DNA of 64,000 nucleotides from Turnera subulata (taxonomy: Eukaryota; Streptophyta; Magnoliopsida; Malpighiales; Passifloraceae). The translations under genes and the position numbers were made by a program. Position 1 is the stretch's first letter. Each line of letters starts with the position of its first letter. Under the pieces are notes generated by a model. It was given only the letters and a program-made list of their open reading frames with translations. It had not been told where the DNA came from and did not search any database. Below, piece after piece: positions 56,696 through 64,000 of the stretch. The stretch is from positions 124,001 to 188,000 of the forward strand of contig JAKUCV010001933.1 of NCBI GenBank assembly GCA_028386065.3. Direction: 5' to 3'.

Positions 56696-59600
56696 ATGGT
56701 AATGCTCTACACCCCCGTTTACTCGAAGTAAGAAAGTAGAAAACAAATATGAATCGACCGATTGATTAATCTTTCGTTGGCTTTTGTCTTTGCAGTCGGA
56801 AGAAGCAGGGAAAAAGCTGGAGACCGCGGAGGACCTAGAGCGAAAGAAGAAGAAAGAGGAGAAGGTTTCTCCACTTGTTATCATGCAATTACAGTTTTAC
56901 TTTGTGTGTGTGTGTTAGATTAGGTTTTGATCTTAAATTGCGAATCAATATACACCGTGTAGTATGGTTTCGAGATGCATAAGGTGTGGAATCGGTTTTC
57001 CTTTTTGACTTGATTTGATAACAATTTGGATCTGTTGTCTTCGTTGTCTTCTTTCTCTGCCACTCTCTTGTTCGTTGAATATTGACGTTCTCTACACTTT
57101 GTGTGGTAGGCTAAGGAAAAAGAGTTGAAGAAACTGAAGGCTGCGGAGAAGGCAGCTAAATTTAAGGTGATAAACTGGTAGATTTGTTTTTTGTTAATTA
57201 TTTAATTATTTCCTAGTGTAAGTTGTGTGGCGGGGTTTTTACATCGATTTGGTTTGGTTGTAGGCGCAACATGAAGGTTCTATCTCTCCAAAAAAAGACG
57301 GTGCTACTAGGAAGAAGGGCAGGAAAGATTTATCAGAGAATCCGGAGGATTTTGTTGACCCAGAGACTGCCGCCGGTGAAAAGAAAAAGATGTCTGCTCA
57401 AATGGCAAAACAGTACAACCCGGCTGCTGTGGAGAAATCTTGGTATGCCTGGTGGGAGGATTCAGGCTTTTTTGTTGCAGATGCCAAGAGCTCAAAACCT
57501 CCTTTCACCATTGTTAGTACCTCAGTACCTGCTTTCTTGTAGCTATAACCTTTCATGGTGTTTCTCTATTTGTATCCTATTCACTTTCTTTCAACATTCA
57601 TTGTTTCATGTTGGTACTGCAGGTTATTCCCCCTCCAAATGTGACTGGGGCACTGCATATTGGCCATGCCCTTACCACTGCTATAGAGGTGCACTCACTT
57701 GATAGATCATTGTATTTGTTCATTTGACAACATTTATGATATATATGTTTTGAGTACATGTTTTTGGTTTATTAACAGGATACAATCATTCGATGGAGGA
57801 GAATGTCTGGTTATAATGCCTTGTGGGTCCCTGGTGTGGACCATGCTGGGATAGCTACGCAGGTAAAGTTTTACCTTCTACTTGTTAAATACAATACCGA
57901 TGTTAAGTGCCAATCTAATTCCTTTGAGTTGTGTATTCCTGTATGTATTGCTGAACTGGATATCATACCTGCCTTGTTTCGGTAACTTGCAGGTCGTAGT
58001 AGAGAAAAAGCTGATGCGTGAACGCAACTTAACGAGGCATCAAATTGGCCGCGAAAATTTCATTAACGAAGTAGGTTTGACTTGTTAGATTCTGTATTTT
58101 GGCTTCCTGATGGTTCCCTTGCCCCTTAATCCATTTAACTTTTCTTTGATGTTATAAAAGGTTTGGAAATGGAAGGAGGACTATGGGGGCACCATACTGA
58201 GACAGCTACGGCGTTTGGGTGCCTCTTGTGATTGGTCTCGTGAGGTAAACTATACTTTCAGTATTTTACTTCATTTGCACTATTATTGTTTTTGTTGTCG
58301 CTACAGACTCATCATTTTCCACCTCAGTGTTTCACGATGGATGCCAAAAGATCAAAGGCTGTGATAGAGGAATTTGTGCGACTTTACAGGGAAGGTCTCA
58401 TCTATAGGTATGCTACTTATGAACTTGCTGGAAACTTGATTTGCAACTGCTCTTCATGCCGCGAGAGATGCTAAGTCTTTTTTTTTTTTTCCTCCTCTTA
58501 AATCATCTATTGGCCACAAGTTGTTTGCATGAATCAGATAATTTGAATTGATGAAATGTCAACAGACTTGTTACTAACCTGAGTCAAGTTAACAGTTAAG
58601 AATAGATTCAAAAGGTACTGAAATTGTTTTGTGTGAAAGTTAGCGTTAGTTTAGTTGACCATCTGATATAATACAGCTCGAGAACTATGTGAAACATTTG
58701 ATGCTGATAAGATTTTGTTTTAGCAAAATATCAGTTGCTGTTAGAGAAAATTGTCAGACCTTCAACATTGATAGGAAAGATGAGAAATATAGGTCATATG
58801 AAGAAGAATAAAAGTCGTACAAAGAATGAGAGATCCACTGGGTGAAGTGTTTTCTGTAAATCTTGGTTTCATCCTGAAGCTCAAAGTGAGCTATGGTTAT
58901 TACCACTAAGCAGAGATACCAATAGAGATTGTCCACCAAAAAACCATTACCTGAATTATGTTTCTGAGTAGAACCAATTAGTTTGATTGCCAAACTAATT
59001 TAGGATGATTGTGATGACTGCTGTCTGTACATGTTTTGATTCTTTCTGTTATGTTTGCTCATGGATATTAATATTCTGCATGCACACATAGGATAGGTAT
59101 AGTACATTCTATATTGTTGTCCATAATGTTCTCAAGGATTTATTTGCAGGCCTTGATATTCTTTTTTTCCTTTAATTTTTTTGATGTAAGGATTTGATAT
59201 TCAATTGAATGATATTTGTGGCTTTGACAACTCTGGAACAAAAATATGATATAGGCTGGTTCCATTTGCATTTGGATCAAATTTTGTCTTTGCATCTCTT
59301 ACTAGAATTCACTTTCAGCTGAAGAAGTTTTTACTTGGCCACGCTGACCTCATTGGAAAAGAAAGACAGCTATAGTTTATTGGCTCTAATTTGGTGGGAT
59401 AACCCATAGAAGGCTTTGTAATTAACTAATATCTTTTGTAGGGATCTTCGGCTAGTGAATTGGGATTGCACATTGAGAACTGCTATATCTGATATTGAGG
59501 TGAGGTGTTTCGTTAGGTGGTGTAACTGTTGGTTCATTTTCCAATTTTCTGAATGTCATTTGTTGCTTACAGGTAGATTATGAAGACATTGATGCCATGA

Positions 59601-62600
59601 AAGAGTTACGGGTACCTGGTTATGAGAAGCCAGTGAAGTTTGGCCTTTTGACTGAATTTGCTTATCCTCTGGAGAATGGGGAGAAAATTGTTGTTGCCAC
59701 TACCAGGTTGGAGACAATGCTGGGTGATACTGCTATAGCCGTACATCCTGCTGATCCAAGATACAAGAAACTGCATGGAAAGTTTGCAATTCATCCATTC
59801 AATGGAAGAAGACTTCCTATTGTTTGCGATTCAATTCTTGTTGATCCAGAGTTTGGGACTGGTGCTGTTAAGGTACAACTGTGTCTGGAACTTCAATGGT
59901 TGATTCTGGAAGTCTTTAGATGAACCAAAATCTTATAGGGATGCCATTTGCATTTTGCAGATCACTCCAGCCCATGACCCAAATGATTTTGAAGTTGGCA
60001 AGCGTCACAATCTTGAATTTATTAATATTCTTACAGATGATGGTAAGATTAATAGTGTTGGTGGGCCCCAGTTTGAAGGGATGCCACGTTTCGAGGCGCG
60101 TGAAGCAGTGAAGAAGGCTTTGGAAGAAAAGGTTAGTTCCATGATCTATAGTTTATGACATGCATACAGGATGACCGTGAAAATTTCTTTTCCCTTCTAT
60201 TTCCCTCTTGCTGTGACAATAGATGCAGACACGTGTACATTAGCCAGGGTCATGTAGCTTGCCACATTGGCCTTAGTGCAATTCAAATTATGCTTATGTG
60301 ATGTACTAGATATTAGTTGTTAATCTTGTATTTGGCAATGCGTCCTGTCATTCTTAAACAGGCACACAAATCCCTGTTGCCCAAATATTCCACTGTACAT
60401 GCAACTATGTTTCCCCGCCTCTTTTTTAGTCTTAACTTTTCATTTCTACTCAAATTTGCATTATGATTATAACAAGAAAATTATTTCCTTTGTAGGGATT
60501 GTATGTTGGTTGTAAGAACAACGCAATGCGCCTTGGCCGTTGTTCAAGAAGCAATGAAATTGTTGAGCCAATGATCAAGCCCCAGTGGTTTGTTAACTGC
60601 AGTAGCATAGCAAAGGAAGCTCTTGATGCGGCAATGGGTGATGATCCAAGGCTTGAATTCTTTCCAAAACAATATTTGGCTGAATGGAAAAGGTCCTCTT
60701 ATTCTTCTCACCTGGTGCTTTCTGCATGAATTACTTTTCTAAACATTTTAATGGTCAGTTGGACTTTATACTGTGAGAGAAATTCAGGAAGTGTGAGAGA
60801 AGTTCAGTAAGTTCTTAGGTCTATAGTGATAATGTGCTATGATTGCTTTCTTCATCTGGGTGACTTGCAGATTAGTGTGAAACTGCTTCAATTTGAAGCC
60901 AATTAGAAAGTCTATTGTTAGTCTTCTTAGTTATCATGTTTGCCCTTGTGTATTACAGTCTAGCTTGTTGATTATATGTTTTTTGGTTTATGATTCTAAA
61001 ATACTAGATGGCTTGAGAACATCCGTGATTGGTGCATCTCAAGGCAGCTGTGGTGGGGTCACCGTATTCCGGCTTGGTATGTTACGCTTGAAGATGATGT
61101 GTTGAAGGAATTCGGTTCATATAATGACCACTGGGTAGTTGGTAGAGATGACAGAGAGGCTTTGGAAGAGGCCAACAAGAAGTTTGCTGGCAAGAAGTTT
61201 GACATCAGTCAAGATCCTGATGTTCTTGATACCTGGTTTTCTTCTGGTTTATTTCCATTATCTGTTTTGGGATGGCCAGAAGATACAGATGATTTGAAGA
61301 CATTTTATCCAACTTCACTTATGGAAACTGGGCATGACATTCTGTTCTTTTGGGTTGCTCGGATGGTGATGTTGGGGATGAAACTGGGAGGTGATGTGCC
61401 TTTCAGAAAGGTGACTTTTAAAGCATGCTAATCTTTGCCAGTCAGCTGTCCTATCCTTGTCAATGCAATCGTTGATGCGTTGCTTGCCTTGCAGGTATAT
61501 CTTCATCCAATGATCCGTGATGCACATGGCCGCAAGATGTCAAAATCTTTGGGTAATGTTATCGACCCACTTGAAGTAATAAATGGGATAACCCTTGAAG
61601 GCCTTCACAAAAGGCTTGAGGAGGGTAACTTAGATCCGCGGGAACTGAATAAGGCAAAGGAGGGACAGAAGACTGACTTCCCTAATGGTATAGCTGAATG
61701 TGGTGCAGATGCCCTTCGCTTTGCGCTTGTCACATATACAGCTCAGGTTGATGCTTCTGCTGATCAGTGTTTTTGTGTTCTATCGTTTTGTATTACATTT
61801 TAGTGATGTCACTCCCATCTTATATTTTCAGTCGGATAAAATAAATCTGGACATTCAAAGGGTTGTTGGGTATCGCCAGTGGTGTAACAAATTGTGGAAT
61901 GCTGTGCGATTTGCTATGAGCAAGCTTGATAGTGACTATGCCCCTCCATCAAGTTTATCTCTGGAAACCATGCCTTTTAGCTGCAAGTGGATACTCTCAA
62001 AACTCAACAAGGCCATCACCAAAACTGTGATTTCAATGGAATCATATGAATTCTTCGATGCTGCCAGCACAGTGTACTCATGGTGGCAGTATCAGTTTTG
62101 TGATGTCTTTATCGAAGCAATCAAGCCATACTTTGCTAATCCACAATTTTCCTCAGAGGCAACGTGTGCTCAAGATACTCTTTGGGTGTGCTTGGACAAT
62201 GGATTGCGATTACTTCATCCATTTATGCCTTTCATCACGGAAGAATTATGGCAACGGCTTCCTTCTGCATCAACCCATGGAATAAAAGAGTCAATTATGA
62301 TATCTGAATATCCGTCACCTTCACAGGTTAGTTTTTACATTATTATTTGTCATTTAAGTTTTAGGACATGAAAATGCCAGATTCAGTGCTATTGTTTTGC
62401 AAAGTGTGCTGATGTGCTAAGCGTCAATTGGTTTGGATGTTGGTATTGCTTCTGTTGGTGATAGGAACAGACTGATACCTTAATTAATTTGCACCTTGTT
62501 GAGTTATATGTGACGTTTTCCTCATCGTTGTGCCGCAGGACTGGACAAATGAGATGGTGGAATATGAAATGGACCTCATTGAGTCTACTGTAAAATGTCT

Positions 62601-64000
62601 TAGGTCATTGCGAGCTACAGTTCTAGGAAAGCAAAAAAATGAGAGGTATTGGAAACCTTTTCCAGTTTCTCTGTCCTTTTGTTTTTTTTGTCTCTATTAT
62701 TATGTGTGCTCTACTTCACTATCACTTTTCTCATTGTGAGCATATGGCTGAATATATTCACTTCTGATATTGCTCTAGCAATGGAGAAATTACTAATTCT
62801 CTTACTGATGCATTTGACACTCATCAGAACCATCTACCTGACATTATGAATACGACTTGTTCCATCCTATTAAATCCATGTATAAATCTTATGCGTCTGT
62901 GTATCTATATTTCTCACAATATGTGGTACTTTAATTGTCCAATATCCTTGAATTGTTGACCATTTCACACATGTCTAAAGGGTTCATGAGATGTAGAGTT
63001 TTATATTAAATAAAAATGGGCTTTGGGATGACATGGTTTGCGTCACTCAATAAAGATGCAGTTTACTTCTCAGGGAATGAACATACAATTGGATTGCTCT
63101 TAGTTGGAAGATGTAGGCAAGAATTTTTGTGATTTCTGTACTAATTGTATCCTCCTGATGAATCATTTCTTGACAGACTGCCAGCTTACGCATTTTGCCG
63201 TGGTGATGTGGCGGATATCATTTCAAGTCATCAGCTTGAAATCTTAACTCTTGCAACATTGTCATCTATACAGGTAAAAGTCTTTGATTTAACTCTTTTA
63301 TCTCTCTACTTGACAACTTTTAATTGATTAATCTTCTACCTTGAAAAAGCTCTGAATGCTCGGCATAATTGTGCATTTTGTCTTGGGTTTTTGTTGCTGA
63401 TGTTAGCTTTTAAGAATGTTCATTGTGTGTATATGATTGTTAATATGCAAAGAAGGGTCTGTAGATGTTTCTTTTAACATTGTCTAGGGACATAGTTTTT
63501 GTTAATATCTTGTTGGACCTATATGGGGTCAATTTTGCATCACTTCCATCCCGTGGCTGGGGATTCATGGGTCTAATAAAGGTGTAGAAAGAAATGAAAT
63601 GCCACATTGTCAAAATAGAACCATGCACCAAAAATTATAACTCGTCATATCTAATAGGAAAAAAGTGATGAGAAGCATATCCTTGCTTGAAATATGAAAC
63701 AAATGAGTTATCTTTTGGTCCCATGTCCAAAATCTTGTCTGCTATGCTGAAAGATCTCTTCCAAGTGTTAATACTTCAATGTGCCTCGTCATTTCATATT
63801 TTTATGTTGTTTATGTTCTAATTTAAGATGATGAAAAAAATATGTTGCAGGTTCTCTCAATTGAACAGGATGCTGTTCCAGCTGGATGTGCATTTGAGAA
63901 CGTGAATGAGAATCTGAAAGTATATATCGAGGCCCAAGGGAAAGTCGATGCAGGGGCAGAGCTTGAGAGGCTAAGAAATAAAATGGATGAGGCACAGAAG
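56696..64000 (+). CDS. VALRS: valyl-tRNA synthetase, copy 2 (3' end beyond window)
   Basis: Nineteen exons: 56696-56698, 56796-56864, 57110-57166, 57264-57512, 57623-57688, 57779-57862, 57993-58070, 58161-58244, 58328-58407, 59442-59499, 59573-59872, 59961-60131, 60496-60692, 61008-61410, 61495-61746, 61832-62326, 62539-62645, 63177-63273 and 63851-64000 (open). All are GT..AG and in phase: 3,000 nt, 1,000 codons. It charges tRNA-Val with valine using ATP; plant enzymes can serve both cytosol and mitochondria. A Lys-rich N-terminal extension (residues 1-95) precedes the class Ia core. HIGH is at 138-141, the editing domain holds [13 protein letters not shown] (about 317-330), and KMSKS is at 647-651 ([10 protein letters not shown]). 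An anticodon-binding helical domain follows (about 718-920), then the start of the C-terminal coiled coil ([14 protein letters not shown]). About 50-100 residues remain outside the window. The first coding exon is only the ATG. Confidence 0.96.

Overview
The window is nuclear DNA from a flowering plant, most likely a eudicot. Genes are intron-rich with GT..AG borders, AT-rich spacers are long, and transposable elements of nearly every plant class are present. I cannot fix the species. About a quarter is recognisable gene territory; most of the rest is mobile DNA, much of it nested and with readable target-site duplications (TSDs).

Genes, left to right. (1) 265-1501 (+): a three-exon gene for a small cysteine-rich plant protein with a possible plastid or secretory leader. 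(2) 2281-3386 (-): a two-exon gene for a 130-residue protein of unknown function, convergent with the first. (3) 4533-4652 (+): a scrap of a BAHD acyltransferase gene. (4) 20108-23056 (+): an intact two-exon BAHD acyltransferase with HxxxD and DFGWG motifs. (5) 30876-37606 (-): a 12-exon gene for a 623-residue protein with an N-terminal coiled coil and a DUF547 domain (MIP1 leucine-zipper type). (6) 42242-48704 (+): a 3'-truncated valyl-tRNA synthetase copy. (7) 56696-64000 (+): a second, apparently functional valyl-tRNA synthetase copy that runs off the window with 1,000 codons seen.

Mobile DNA. 5.4-7.5 kb holds retroposons with 14-16 bp TSDs. 9489-12376 is a Helitron. 12594-13138 is a solo LTR. 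13899-14131, 20656-20780 and 29246-29517 are SINEs. 14989-18052 is a probable hAT MITE carrying a truncated long LTR. 18091-19647 is a 5'-truncated LINE carrying a Harbinger-like MITE. 23908-26530 and 43545-46499 are long solo-LTR-like elements of one family. 41654-42050 is a hAT MITE in the promoter of the truncated synthetase. 49.5-53.8 kb is a graveyard of LINE and LTR pieces. 54849-56108 is a composite inverted/tandem repeat.

Most interesting points. Members of the long-LTR family carry arrays of small stem-loops whose stems differ in sequence but stay complementary. The synthetase duplicates differ by a precisely missing intron, and their divergence falls from the 5' end to near identity at the 3' end. 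The LTR inserted in copy 1 can be read exactly against the empty site in copy 2. A truncated LTR is flanked by an unexpectedly long 22-bp duplication.
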